A stretch of DNA of 64,000 nt from Peptoniphilus asaccharolyticus DSM 20463 (GCF_900176115.1 NZ_FWWR01000009.1:62001-126000), one strand, 5' to 3'; numbered from the stretch's first letter, positions 53,586-62,554 are shown. Notes: generated from the letters alone by a model not told the origin. Program-made: numbers and translations.

Positions 53586-54815
53586 ATGGAACTTAAAGAT
53601 AAATTAGAAATTTTAACGGATGCGGCGAAATATGATGTGAGTTGTTCTTCGAGTGGTTCGGATAGAAAAAATAATAAAGGTCTTGGCAATGGACATATAT
53701 CCGGAATTTGCCATTCTTGGAGTGAGGACGGCAGATGTATTTCGCTGCTTAAAATTCTACTTACAAACAAATGTATTTATAATTGCGAATACTGTATAAA
53801 CAGAAGAGACAACGACGTTTTGAGGGCGGAGTTCACACCGAGGGAAGTTGCTGATTTAACAATAAATTTTTATAAGAGAAACTACATAGAGGGTTTGTTT
53901 TTGTCTTCGGGCATTGTTGGAAGTCCGGACAAGACTATGGAAAAGCTTATAGAGATAGCTAGGATTTTAAGACAAGAGTATAATTTTAACGGCTATATTC
54001 ACATGAAGGGAATCCCCGGAGCGAGTGAAGAGCTTATAAGGGAGTTGGGGCTTTTAATAGACAGAATAAGCATAAATATTGAGTTGCCAAGTGAAAAGTC
54101 TTTGGCGCTATTAGCACCTCAAAAAAATTATGAAAAGATTTTTAAACCTATGGATGATATAAAAAACAATCTTTTACAGAATATAGAAGAGAGGAAAAAG
54201 TTTAGAAAAGCACCTAAATTTGTGCCCGCGGGTCAGACTACGCAGATGATAATAGGGGCGACAGGTGAAAATGACTTGGCAATTATAAACAGAGCAGAGG
54301 CTTTATACGGAGCTTTTGACATGAAGAGAGTTTATTATTCGGGTTATGTGCCTGTGGTGGATTCAAAATATACAAAGGGGATAGAAAAAGTTCCGCTATT
54401 AAGGGAGCATAGAATTTACCAAGCGGATTGGCTACTTCGATTTTACGGTTTTAAGGCGAACGAGATTTTAAATAATGATAATCCATTTTTTGATTTGCGA
54501 ATAGATCCAAAGGCAAATTGGGCGATAGAGAACATAGAGCTTTTTCCAATTGAGATAAATAGAGCGACTTATGAAGAACTTATGAGAATACCTGGTTTTG
54601 GTCGAAACTATGCTTTGAGAATAATAAAGGCGAGGAAGTTTGCAGCACTTAAGTATGATGATTTGAGAAGTTTAAAAATCTCAACTAAGCGAGCGATAAA
54701 TTTTATAACAGTGGGCGGAGTATATAGAGGAAAGAATTTTTCAACTAAAGAGTCTTTAAAAGACTTTATGGGACAGAGGGATCCGGATTCTGTAGAACAG
54801 TTAAAGATGTGGTGA
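53586..54815 (+). CDS. Putative DNA modification/repair radical SAM protein
   Basis: 409 aa. The 4Fe-4S cluster motif is CIYNCEYC (Cys-x3-Cys-x2-Cys, about residue 62). The start KLEILTDAAKYDVSCSSSG and GICHSWSEDGRC are typical of the family linked to uracil-DNA glycosylase (TIGR03916 type). A C-terminal helix-hairpin-helix (INRATYEELMRIPGFGRNYA) should bind DNA. It is followed 1 bp later by its regular partner DUF4130. The reaction is not established for this family; the SOS-type box supports a DNA-damage role. Confidence 0.92.
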   Translation: MELKDKLEILTDAAKYDVSCSSSGSDRKNNKGLGNGHISGICHSWSEDGRCISLLKILLTNKCIYNCEYCINRRDNDVLRAEFTPREVADLTINFYKRNYIEGLFLSSGIVGSPDKTMEKLIEIARILRQEYNFNGYIHMKGIPGASEELIRELGLLIDRISINIELPSEKSLALLAPQKNYEKIFKPMDDIKNNLLQNIEERKKFRKAPKFVPAGQTTQMIIGATGENDLAIINRAEALYGAFDMKRVYYSGYVPVVDSKYTKGIEKVPLLREHRIYQADWLLRFYGFKANEILNNDNPFFDLRIDPKANWAIENIELFPIEINRATYEELMRIPGFGRNYALRIIKARKFAALKYDDLRSLKISTKRAINFITVGGVYRGKNFSTKESLKDFMGQRDPDSVEQLKMW

Positions 54816-54816
54816 T

Positions 54817-55548
54817 ATGAAATATATATACGATGGGAGTTTTGAGGGGCTTTTTACGGCTATTTTTGAAGCGTATTCAGTTATAGAAAATGTAAATTTT
54901 TCAACTGAGTCAGAACAGGTTAATTTTTTTGAAGACATCCATACAAGAACAGACTTAGAAAAATATGAACGAGTGAAGAAATCAATAATAGAGAAATTTT
55001 CAAAGAGATTTTTTAATGAATTAGTTATAATTTACCATTCGGATAATTTAAAGAAGGCGGATGTGATAGCAAAGTGCGTTAAGGGCGTGTATGTGCACGG
55101 GATAAAATACTTAAATTCAGTTAATGAAGAGGCGGTACTCTATAGAAAGATACTAAAAAATTTTGGTTCGGAAAATCATGACTATAAAGGGCTACTTAGA
55201 TTTAGAGAGATTCAAGATGGATTTTTATTCGCAGAGTTCACACCACACAATGATATTTTAAAATTTATAACTCCACATTTTTTGAGGAGAATGCCAAATG
55301 AAAAATTTGTAATCTATGATGTAAGAAGAAATACAGCTGCTTTTTGTGTGGAGGGAAAGTGTGAATTTATGGAAGTTGAACAGATAGCAGCGGAGGATAG
55401 TGAGCGAGAGAAATTTTTTAAAAGTGCATGGCAGAAATTTTATTCCACAGTGGGTATAGATGAAAGAAGGAACACAAAGCTTATGGTTTCAAATATGCCA
55501 AAGAAGTATTGGAAGTATCTTCCTGAAAAGGGAATTAGAAAAGAGTGA
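54817..55548 (+). CDS. DUF4130 protein (TIGR03915-type DNA metabolism partner)
   Basis: 243 aa. It begins YIYDGSFEGLFTAIFEAY and contains LLRFREIQDGFLFAEFTPHNDIL and PHFLRRMPNEKFVIYDVRR, the pattern of the conserved partner of the radical SAM protein. In many species it is fused to a uracil-DNA glycosylase domain; here that domain is absent. Start and stop nearly overlap its neighbours, so the three genes form one operon. Confidence 0.9.
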   Translation: MKYIYDGSFEGLFTAIFEAYSVIENVNFSTESEQVNFFEDIHTRTDLEKYERVKKSIIEKFSKRFFNELVIIYHSDNLKKADVIAKCVKGVYVHGIKYLNSVNEEAVLYRKILKNFGSENHDYKGLLRFREIQDGFLFAEFTPHNDILKFITPHFLRRMPNEKFVIYDVRRNTAAFCVEGKCEFMEVEQIAAEDSEREKFFKSAWQKFYSTVGIDERRNTKLMVSNMPKKYWKYLPEKGIRKE

Positions 55549-56174
55549 TAGAAATGGGTAAATGTAACGGATATGAAGTGGTAGATTATCTATATGGCTA
55601 TATAACTAAAAATTATAGTGGAGCAGTGTTAGTTGAAGAAAATAGTTTGGATTTGCCAAATTTTTTGCAAAATGAATTTAAACAACCAAATAAAAATTGC
55701 TCTATAGTGTCTATAACTAGGGTCATAAGCTATTATCAAGATTATTTTTCAAACATAAGCGAGCAAGAAATATTCGACCAAGTTTTTACTATTGCAAAAA
55801 GCTATGGATTTAGCGACGCAATCGGAACTTTGCCGGTTAAAATAGACGATATAATGAAAGATTATTTTAGATTTTACGGAATAAAGATAAAGGCAAAGGG
55901 GAAATATTTTTCAAATTTCTACAATCCTGTAAAAAGTGAAATAGATAAGGGTAGACCACTGCTTATGAATATAGCTTTTGGAGAGTATCATAACCATACG
56001 GTGACAATCACAGGATATAAAATTTTTAAATTTAAAGGTATGAATATAAAGTTTATAGAAGTTATAGATGGATGGAGAAAAACAAAAACATATATAGATT
56101 ATAATATTTTCTCTCATAGTTTACTCTCTGCGGGAGTTTGTTCATACAACACTTTGGAAATTTTAAAAAAATAA
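55545..56174 (+). CDS. C39-like (papain-fold) cysteine peptidase
   Basis: 209 aa from the GTG that overlaps the DUF4130 stop; ATG 55554 is an alternative. The probable catalytic Cys is in NCSIVSITRVISYY, the His in EYHNHTVTITGY and the Asp/Asn in IDGW, the order of C39_2-type peptidases. There is no signal peptide, so it would act in the cytoplasm. It is the third gene of the SOS-box operon, an unusual partner for radical-SAM/DUF4130. Confidence 0.75.
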   Translation: MIEMGKCNGYEVVDYLYGYITKNYSGAVLVEENSLDLPNFLQNEFKQPNKNCSIVSITRVISYYQDYFSNISEQEIFDQVFTIAKSYGFSDAIGTLPVKIDDIMKDYFRFYGIKIKAKGKYFSNFYNPVKSEIDKGRPLLMNIAFGEYHNHTVTITGYKIFKFKGMNIKFIEVIDGWRKTKTYIDYNIFSHSLLSAGVCSYNTLEILKK

Positions 56175-56296
56175 TAAAAAAGTTTTAAAAAAGTAAATTC
56201 ATGTTAATTTTTTAATTGACAAAAGTAATAAATTAAAGTAGAATTTATCTTAAATAGAGGAAAGCGTTATCGAAGAATCTATTTCAATTTAATAAT

Positions 56297-56366
56297 ATAA
56301 TTTATATAAGCTTATAATTTGGTTAAGCGTTTCTATCGACTACCTAATAGTCCGACTATAAATTAT
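56297..56366 (+). ncRNA. Purine riboswitch aptamer, guanine type
   Basis: P1 is ATAATTTAT pairing perfectly with ATAAATTAT. P2 is GCTTA/TAAGC with a loop containing TTTGG, and P3 is GACTA/TAGTC with loop CCTAA. The joining segments carry the diagnostic TTTCTA and GACTAT; the C in GACTAT is the base that pairs with guanine (adenine switches have U). P2 and P3 are a little shorter than usual. It precedes a purine permease and a guanine deaminase gene. Confidence 0.85.
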
Positions 56367-56367
56367 A

Positions 56368-56412
56368 AAAGCATTGTTATGCCTGTATCTCTGTAGTTTT
56401 GCAATGCTTTTT
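56368..56412 (+). terminator. Riboswitch expression-platform terminator
   Basis: AAAGCATTG pairs with CAATGCTTT, followed by T-run. It starts two bases after P1, so ligand-stabilised P1 should favour termination and switch the genes off. Confidence 0.85.
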
Positions 56413-56518
56413 AATTTGTAATGGATTTTTGAGTAGTTTTTTTATTGCTAAAATTTAACAAACTCACGATTAACAGTCAGTCCTCTATAAAAATAGTTAT
56501 ATTTTAGGAGGTAAAGTT

Positions 56519-57940
56519 ATGGAACGAAAACAACAGGGGTTTTTTGAGAGATTTTTTGAGCTTTCAAAGTACAACACAAACGTAAAGACAGAAGTTTTAG
56601 CAGGTATAACCACATTTATAACGATAGCTTACATACTTATAATTATACCTATGACAGTTTCTGAGCCTTTGCGTATAATTGGTCAAGATGCTTATGCAAC
56701 AAAAGTATCAAATGGTGTGTTTATAGCGACATGTATAGGGGCATTTATAGGTACATTTTTAGTGGCGGTCTACGCAAGGCTTCCATTTGCCCAAGCACCC
56801 GGCATGGGATTAAGTGCCTTTTTTGCATATACTGTAATGTTAGTTATGGGATACACTTATTCACAAGCTTTAGTAATAGTATTCTTATCAGGTGCAATCT
56901 TTATAGTGATTACAGCCATAGGACTTAGAGAGGCTATAATAAGAGCCATACCAAGCTGTATAAAAGATGCCATGACACCTGGGATAGGTCTTTTTATCGC
57001 CATAATAGGTTTGAAAAGTGCTAATATTGTAGTAGATAATCCGGCAACATTAGTAAGTATGATAGACTTCTCACAATGGCAAAATCCGGAGTTTGATACA
57101 CAATTAATAATGAGCGCAACAGTTGCACTAATAGGCCTTATAGTAATAGGTGTGTTAAATGCAAAAAAAGTAAAGGGAGCTATCTTAATAGGAATAGTTG
57201 TAGCGACGCTTATAGGGATACCATTGGGAGTTACAAAATTTGACGCTTTTGATTTGAACTTGGCTACAAAGTTCCATGACTTTTATGAAGTATCACTTTT
57301 CAATTTAGATTTTGCAGGACTTTTTGGTGGGGAAAATTTAGTTCACAACATATTTATAGTATTTATGTTGGTAATAAGTTTTTCATTGGTTAACATGTTT
57401 GACTCTTTGGGAACTCTACTTGGAGCTGCTAAGCAAGCCAACATGATGGATGAAAAAGGCGAAGTTATAAGAATGAAACAAGCTCTTATGTCAGATGCCA
57501 TTTCAACTCTTACAGGAGCTTTGGTTGGGGCGCCAACTGTAACAACTCTTGTAGAATCAAGTGCGGGAATAGCAGAAGGAGGACGTACAGGTCTAACAGC
57601 ACTTACAACATCTATGCTATTTATAGCAGCAATAATTTGTGCGCCATTTGTAAGTATAATTCCTGCAGCAGCAACAGCACCGGCTTTGATATATGTAGGT
57701 GTATTGATGTTGGCGAATGTAAAAGACGTAGACTTTAGTGATATTACAAATGCTATTCCAGCATTTATAACAATAACATTTATGCCATTCACATATTCAA
57801 TTGCAAATGGTATAGCAATGGGCTTGATAAGTTTCTGTCTATTAAAATTATTTACAGGAAAGACAAAAGAAATTAAAACTTTAACAGCAGTAGTTTCAAT
57901 TATATTTGCACTACGTTATGTGTTAATTTCATTGGGTTAA
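56519..57940 (+). CDS. AzgA-type (NCS2) purine permease
   Basis: 473 aa, about 13 membrane segments. GITTFITIAYILIIIP, FAQAPGMGLSAFFAY, NMFDSLGTLLG and VGAPTVTTLVESSAGIAEGGRTGL are characteristic of the AzgA/PbuG guanine-hypoxanthine proton symporters. The guanine riboswitch upstream and the guanine deaminase downstream fit guanine or hypoxanthine uptake. TAGGAGGT precedes the ATG. Confidence 0.94.
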   Translation: MERKQQGFFERFFELSKYNTNVKTEVLAGITTFITIAYILIIIPMTVSEPLRIIGQDAYATKVSNGVFIATCIGAFIGTFLVAVYARLPFAQAPGMGLSAFFAYTVMLVMGYTYSQALVIVFLSGAIFIVITAIGLREAIIRAIPSCIKDAMTPGIGLFIAIIGLKSANIVVDNPATLVSMIDFSQWQNPEFDTQLIMSATVALIGLIVIGVLNAKKVKGAILIGIVVATLIGIPLGVTKFDAFDLNLATKFHDFYEVSLFNLDFAGLFGGENLVHNIFIVFMLVISFSLVNMFDSLGTLLGAAKQANMMDEKGEVIRMKQALMSDAISTLTGALVGAPTVTTLVESSAGIAEGGRTGLTALTTSMLFIAAIICAPFVSIIPAAATAPALIYVGVLMLANVKDVDFSDITNAIPAFITITFMPFTYSIANGIAMGLISFCLLKLFTGKTKEIKTLTAVVSIIFALRYVLISLG

Positions 57941-57965
57941 AAAAAGTTTATAATGGAGGATGTTT

Positions 57966-59237
57966 ATGAGAGCATCTTTTATAATAAAGGGAGATATTTG
58001 TTATAGCAAAGATCTCGAAAATTTGATAACAAAAGAAGATAGCTATTTAATATGTTTGGATGGAGTTTCAAAAGGAGTATTTGATCACATTCCGGAAGAA
58101 TATAGATATTTAAAAGTTTATGACTATAGTGGAAAGATTGTAATGCCAGGTCTTGTTGACTTACACGTCCATGCTCCACAATACCATTTTAGAGGACTTG
58201 GTATGGATTTGGAGTTGTTGGACTGGCTAAACACATACACATTTCCACACGAGGCAAAATATGCAGATATTGAATATGCAAAAGAAACATACTCTAAATT
58301 TGTGGGAGAATTGGAAAAAAGCGCAACAACAAGAGCTGTTGTTTTTGCCACACTCCACGTTCCAAGCACAATTTTATTGATGAATATGCTTGAAGAATCG
58401 GGCTTGGTTTCATACGTTGGAAAAGTTAATATGGATAGAAATTCCATACCGGAGTTGCAAGAGCAAAGTGCGGCTGAAAGTGCAGAGAGCACAATAAAAT
58501 GGTTAGATGAAATCAAATCTAAATTCAAAAACACCTATCCGATAATAACTCCTAGATTTACTCCGTCATGTACGGATGAGTTGATGGAAAAATTGGGAGA
58601 TATAACAAGAGAATATAAACTTCCTGTTCAATCACACCTATCAGAAAATCAAGGTGAGATAGCTTGGGTTAGAGAACTTTGTCCAGACACAAAATGCTAC
58701 GGAGAGTCTTATGACAGATATGGAATATTTGGAAGAGAAGTCCCTACTATAATGGCTCACTGTGTATGGTCGGATGAGTATGAGAGAAATCTTTTAAAGG
58801 ACAGGGGCGTATATATTGCACATTGTCCGGATTCGAATATGAATTTGGCATCAGGAATAGCACCAATAAGAAGATATCTAACAGAAGGTCAGAGAGTTGG
58901 TCTTGGAAGTGATGTTGCAGGCGGAGCATATCTTTCAATGTTTAGACAGATGACAGATGCAATTCAAGTTTCTAAACTATTCTGGAGACTGGTAGATGAA
59001 GAGTCAAAACCATTGAGAGTTGAAGAAGTATTTTATCTTGGAACTTTAGGTGGTGGAGAATTCTTCGGGAAAGTTGGTTCGTTTGAAGATGGATACGAAT
59101 TTGATGCTGTAGTAATAGACGATGCAGAATATAGAACAGAAGATTTGAACTTGCACCAAAGATTAGAGAGAACAATATACTTGTCAGCTAACAAAGATAT
59201 AGCACACAAATTTATAAGAGGAAATCAAATATTTTAA
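57966..59237 (+). CDS. guaD: Guanine deaminase (amidohydrolase superfamily)
   Basis: 423 aa from ATG 57966, preferred over 57960 because GGAGG would be too close to the latter. Metal-site motifs are VDLHVHAPQ, PRFTPSC, SHLSENQGEI, MAHCVWSDE and LGSDVAGG. It hydrolyses guanine to xanthine and ammonia. It is in an operon with the permease under the guanine riboswitch, and xanthine dehydrogenase lies close by to take the product further. Confidence 0.92.
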   Translation: MRASFIIKGDICYSKDLENLITKEDSYLICLDGVSKGVFDHIPEEYRYLKVYDYSGKIVMPGLVDLHVHAPQYHFRGLGMDLELLDWLNTYTFPHEAKYADIEYAKETYSKFVGELEKSATTRAVVFATLHVPSTILLMNMLEESGLVSYVGKVNMDRNSIPELQEQSAAESAESTIKWLDEIKSKFKNTYPIITPRFTPSCTDELMEKLGDITREYKLPVQSHLSENQGEIAWVRELCPDTKCYGESYDRYGIFGREVPTIMAHCVWSDEYERNLLKDRGVYIAHCPDSNMNLASGIAPIRRYLTEGQRVGLGSDVAGGAYLSMFRQMTDAIQVSKLFWRLVDEESKPLRVEEVFYLGTLGGGEFFGKVGSFEDGYEFDAVVIDDAEYRTEDLNLHQRLERTIYLSANKDIAHKFIRGNQIF

Positions 59238-59242
59238 TTATT

Positions 59243-59267
59243 AAGGGGACGCATAGGCGTCCCTTTT
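59243..59267 (+). terminator. Terminator of the purine operon
   Basis: AAGGGGACGC pairs with GCGTCCCTT around a short loop and is followed by TTTT. Confidence 0.85.
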
Positions 59268-59424
59268 AAAATGGAATAAAATTCCACTCTCTTAAAAGTT
59301 AAAAATTAAGTGGAACTATATTTGATTCAAAAGAATTATGTTAAAATATTTTAGATTTTGACAAAAAATTATTTAAGAAATAACAAGTAATAAATTTGAA
59401 TGAATATTAAATAAGGGAGGATTT

Positions 59425-59647
59425 ATGAAGAAATTTAAAGGTTTGATTGAAAATAGAAAGCAAAATAAAGTTTATAGATATTCCATAAGAAGACTATCAA
59501 TTGGGGTTGTTTCATGTGTGTTGGAGCATTTGTATTGTTTGGAACTACAAGTTTAATGGTTGAGAATAATACTGTTTATGCAAAAGAAATGAACAAAACA
59601 GAAAATAGTAAAGTGCAAAACTTTGATAATAAAAAAAGTGCGAATTT
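59425..59647 (+). pseudogene. Truncated, frameshifted YSIRK-signal surface-protein gene
   Basis: GGGAGGATTT precedes ATG 59425. The product starts MKKFKGLIENRKQNKVYRYS then IRRLSIGVVS, a YSIRK-type signal peptide. A one-base shift near 59510 moves the reading to VGAFVLFGTTSLMVENNTVYAKE, which completes the signal peptide and cleavage region. Only about 25 mature residues follow before a terminator hairpin and the IS. The gene was already a short stump before the IS arrived. YSIRK signals direct proteins to the division septum in Gram-positive cocci. Confidence 0.8.
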
Positions 59648-59682
59648 TGATGTGTACCCATAAAACTGGACACAATATTTAA

Positions 59683-60474
59683 TTAATTATTAGTGGATGC
59701 TAACCTATATTTTGTAGGTGGCATCCATTTTGTTTTTGATTGAATCCTTTCGTTGTTGTAATAGTAAATATATTCCTCTATTGCTTTTGAAAATTCTTCA
59801 AAAGAGCTATAACTCTTTTCATAACCATAATAAATTTCATTTTTTAATCTTCCAAAGAATGTCTCCATTATGGAGTTATCATAGCAATTACCTTTTCTTG
59901 ACATTGATTGTCTTATGCCATGTTTTTTAAGCTCATTTACATAATATTCATGTTGGTATTGCCAACCTTGATCTGAATGTAGTATTAAGTTATCTAGTTT
60001 TGGAAATTTGTTAAATGCTTTTTTCAACATATTTGATATCTGATTTAAGTTAGGACTTAAGGATAGGTCGTAAGAGATTATCTCATTGGTATACATATCA
60101 AGTATTGGAGATATGTAGCATTTACCCCAAGAGAATTTAAATTCTGACACATCTGTGGTCCATTTTTGTAGAGGTTTATCTGCCTTGAAATATCTATTTA
60201 TTATATTATTAGCTACTTTACCTACCTTCCCCTTATATGAGTGATATTTTTCCTTAGATCTTTTTCCAAATAGTTTTAGCTCATGCATTATTCTTTGAAC
60301 TCTTTTATGATTTATGATATAACCTTGATTTATCAACTCCATATATACTCTTCTTACTCCATATCTTCCTTTGTGGAAGTTAAATATTTGAGTTATTTTA
60401 TCTGCAATGTGACTATTCTTAATCTTTATCTTATCAACTTTATTTATTTCAAAATAGTATGTTGATCTTGGCAT
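59683..60474 (-). CDS. IS150-like transposase OrfB (DDE integrase domain)
   Basis: 263 aa as an independent frame. HTH_21-type start MPRSTYYFEINK, then the rve core with Asp in TTDVSEF, Asp in LHSDQGWQY and Glu in DNSIMETFFGRLKNE. The frame continues upstream without stop (KELKEEGYRLKYLLKAID) to a slippery A-run in orfA. The active product is therefore probably an OrfAB fusion made by -1 frameshifting. Confidence 0.93.
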   Translation of the reverse strand: MPRSTYYFEINKVDKIKIKNSHIADKITQIFNFHKGRYGVRRVYMELINQGYIINHKRVQRIMHELKLFGKRSKEKYHSYKGKVGKVANNIINRYFKADKPLQKWTTDVSEFKFSWGKCYISPILDMYTNEIISYDLSLSPNLNQISNMLKKAFNKFPKLDNLILHSDQGWQYQHEYYVNELKKHGIRQSMSRKGNCYDNSIMETFFGRLKNEIYYGYEKSYSSFEEFSKAIEEYIYYYNNERIQSKTKWMPPTKYRLASTNN

Positions 60475-60497
60475 ATCAATAGCTTTTAAAAGATATT

Positions 60498-61064
60498 TTA
60501 GTCTGTATCCTTCTTCTTTGAGTTCTTTGATAATCGCTGCTTTTTCGCCTTGAGTTGCGCAGCGTAACGTTCTTCTCTCAAGGCGATCTCTTTTTTTATT
60601 ATTTCGTTTTCTGCTTTTATATATTCATTTTCTGCTCTAAGTTTTATTAGTTCTTCTCTTTCAGATTCATTAAGTTCTTTTGCTTTATGGATATTTTTAT
60701 TTTTCATACTTGTATTTTTAGATTTACGACCTCTCTTTTTATTTACAAGACCATTATATCCATAATTTTTATACTTGTTAACCCATGAATAAAGCTGTCC
60801 ATGATTAATTCCATATTCAACTGCTATAGATGTTATGGAATTTCCAGCTAACACTTTAGATACCATTTCTAATTTCTCATCAGGTGTCCAATTGATATTA
60901 TTTCCATGTTTTAAAATTTCTGGTCCATGAAGTTCTTCTAACCTAACCCATATTCTAATTGAATCATGAAAGTTTTTTTCGTTGGTCCCTTCAGGTGTAT
61001 CAGGCCATTTACCATCTCTATACAATTGCACGCTTTCTTTTTTGATTTCATAACTATATTTCAT
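60498..61064 (-). CDS. IS150-like OrfA (helix-turn-helix protein)
   Basis: 188 aa from ATG 61064, which has TAAGGAGGG upstream; a longer frame to 61112 would leave the IS. WTPDEKLEMVSKVLAGNSI and INHGQLYSWVNKYKNYGYNGL form the HTH domains, followed by a leucine-zipper-like coiled coil. A candidate -1 frameshift site, GCG AAA AAG, lies near 60541-60549. Confidence 0.9.
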   Translation of the reverse strand: MKYSYEIKKESVQLYRDGKWPDTPEGTNEKNFHDSIRIWVRLEELHGPEILKHGNNINWTPDEKLEMVSKVLAGNSITSIAVEYGINHGQLYSWVNKYKNYGYNGLVNKKRGRKSKNTSMKNKNIHKAKELNESEREELIKLRAENEYIKAENEIIKKEIALREERYAAQLKAKKQRLSKNSKKKDTD

Positions 61065-61111
61065 AAAAATACCCTCCTTACTGGTTTGTCCAGTAAAGAG
61101 GGTACATATCA

Positions 61112-61124
61112 TTTTCGCACTTTT
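61112..61124 (-). terminator. xdh operon terminator, split by the IS
   Basis: The right arm CGCACTTTTTT (61117-61127) remains here and the left arm AAAAAAGTGCG is at 59633-59643. Before insertion the two formed an 11-bp hairpin with a 5-base loop, followed on the minus strand by T-run. Confidence 0.75.
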
Positions 61125-61664
61125 TTATTTTTCAATATTTTTTTCTATTGTTTTTTCAACGGCTCTTAAAATATTTTCGTAGCCTGTACATCTACAAAGG
61201 TGTCCAGCTAACATTTTTCTAAGTTCTGCTCTTGTAAATCTCTTTTTCTTAGCCACGATTTCTGATGATGTTACGATAAATCCTGGCGTACAGAATCCAC
61301 ATTGTACTGCTGCTTCGTCAATGAAGGCTTGTTGGATATCTGAAAGTGTTCCGTCTTTACTCAAAAGACCTTCTGTTGTCCAGATATCTTTTCCGTCTGC
61401 CCAAATTGCCATATAGATACAAGAGTTAAATGCTTCTCCGTTTACTAAGACTGCACAAGCTCCACATTCTCCAACTTCACAACCTTTTTTTACTGATGTA
61501 AGTCTGAAGTCATTTCTCAACATATCTGTTAGAGATGCTCTCATATCAACCATTTTAGTAACTCTTTCACCATTGATTGTACATCTGATTAGTTTGAATT
61601 GTGGTTCGAAGTGTAACACTTGTTCTTCTTTAGGTTCATAAGGTCCGTGTTCTGAATTATGCAT
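61125..61664 (-). CDS. xdhC: Xanthine dehydrogenase, 2Fe-2S subunit
   Basis: 179 aa. The plant-type cluster is in CEVGECGAC and a later Cys in AFNSC; the second cluster is in CGFCTPG and CRCTGYE. Electron-transfer subunit of the molybdenum hydroxylase. It overlaps the FAD-subunit stop by 8 bp. Some naming schemes swap the letters for these subunits. Confidence 0.95.
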   Translation of the reverse strand: MHNSEHGPYEPKEEQVLHFEPQFKLIRCTINGERVTKMVDMRASLTDMLRNDFRLTSVKKGCEVGECGACAVLVNGEAFNSCIYMAIWADGKDIWTTEGLLSKDGTLSDIQQAFIDEAAVQCGFCTPGFIVTSSEIVAKKKRFTRAELRKMLAGHLCRCTGYENILRAVEKTIEKNIEK

Positions 61665-62541
61665 TTTGACCTCCTTTATAAGCTTTAAGGCATTCTACTA
61701 AGCTTCTTCTTGAAATTTCTTTAAGAATATGAACTCTCAAGTCTTTAGAGGCTCTCCAAGAGTCTCTTGGTTTAAGTTCTTTGATAGCTTCTTCAGCAAA
61801 TGCGTTTATATTTTCTGCTGTAAGTGGTTTTCCTTTTAGGAATTTTTCTGCTTCTGGAGTTCTTAGTGGAATTGGTCCGGCAACTCCGAATGCAGTTCTT
61901 ACGTCTTCAACTATATTTTCGCCTGAGAATTTACAGCTGATTGAACAACCGCTTGTTGCAATGTCCATTGCATTTCTCATTGCGTATTTGAAGTAGTGGC
62001 CATAGTAGCCTTCGTAGGATTCTTTTTTAATCTTAAGTGCTGTAACTAATTCTGTAGGTTTTAAATCTACAACACCTGTCTTGATATAGAATTCTGTGAT
62101 AGGCACTTCACGTACTCCGTTTTCACCTTTGATTTCAACTATTGCATCCCAAGCGTGTAGGGTAGTAGTTGAATCTGCTGATGGAACTCCATTGCTTATG
62201 TTACCGCCGATTGTAGCGATATTTCTAAGTTGAGGGCCACCTGCAGTGTCTACTGCTTCGCCAAGTGTTGGGCAATATTTTTGAATTAATTCGTTTTGAG
62301 TTATGTGGCTAAATGATGTTAGGGCACCGATTCTTAGTGTTTCGTCTTCATCCATAGATATTCCACGGATTTCGTCAATCATGTAGATTGATACAAGTTC
62401 TTCGCCAGCCATTTTGCCTTCACGAATTTTAATTAATACGTCTGAACCTCCACCTAAAATTTTTGCTTCGGGATGTTCACGTAAGAGTTCTATAGCCTCA
62501 TCAACTGTAAAGGCTTCATAAATTTTTTTGATATCGTACAT
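61657..62541 (-). CDS. xdhB: Xanthine dehydrogenase, FAD-binding subunit
   Basis: 294 aa. FAD-binding motifs are AKILGGGSDVL and TIGGNISNGVPSADS, typical of the CO-dehydrogenase-flavoprotein family. It passes electrons from the 2Fe-2S subunit to NAD or another acceptor. Middle gene of the operon, 13 bp after the molybdenum subunit. GGAGGAAAT precedes the ATG. Confidence 0.95.
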   Translation of the reverse strand: MYDIKKIYEAFTVDEAIELLREHPEAKILGGGSDVLIKIREGKMAGEELVSIYMIDEIRGISMDEDETLRIGALTSFSHITQNELIQKYCPTLGEAVDTAGGPQLRNIATIGGNISNGVPSADSTTTLHAWDAIVEIKGENGVREVPITEFYIKTGVVDLKPTELVTALKIKKESYEGYYGHYFKYAMRNAMDIATSGCSISCKFSGENIVEDVRTAFGVAGPIPLRTPEAEKFLKGKPLTAENINAFAEEAIKELKPRDSWRASKDLRVHILKEISRRSLVECLKAYKGGQNA

Positions 62542-62554
62542 AATTTCCTCCTGC

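Larger units (their letters stand above)
56175..56518. other. Intergenic region holding the purine riboswitch
   Basis: 344 bp between the peptidase gene and the permease. It contains the aptamer (56297-56366) and its terminator (56368-56412), then an untranslated stretch to AGGAGG. Confidence 0.85.
59648..61111 (-). mobile_element. IS3-family (IS150-like) insertion sequence, 1464 bp
   Basis: Terminal repeats TGATGTGTACCC (left) and TGATATGTACCC (right, inverted) continue to ACTGGACA on both sides. TTT flanks each end as a 3-bp duplication. It contains orfA and orfB on the minus strand. Joining the flanks recreates a terminator hairpin (AAAAAAGTGCG, loop, CGCACTTTTTT), so the insertion is in its loop. 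Confidence 0.92.
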
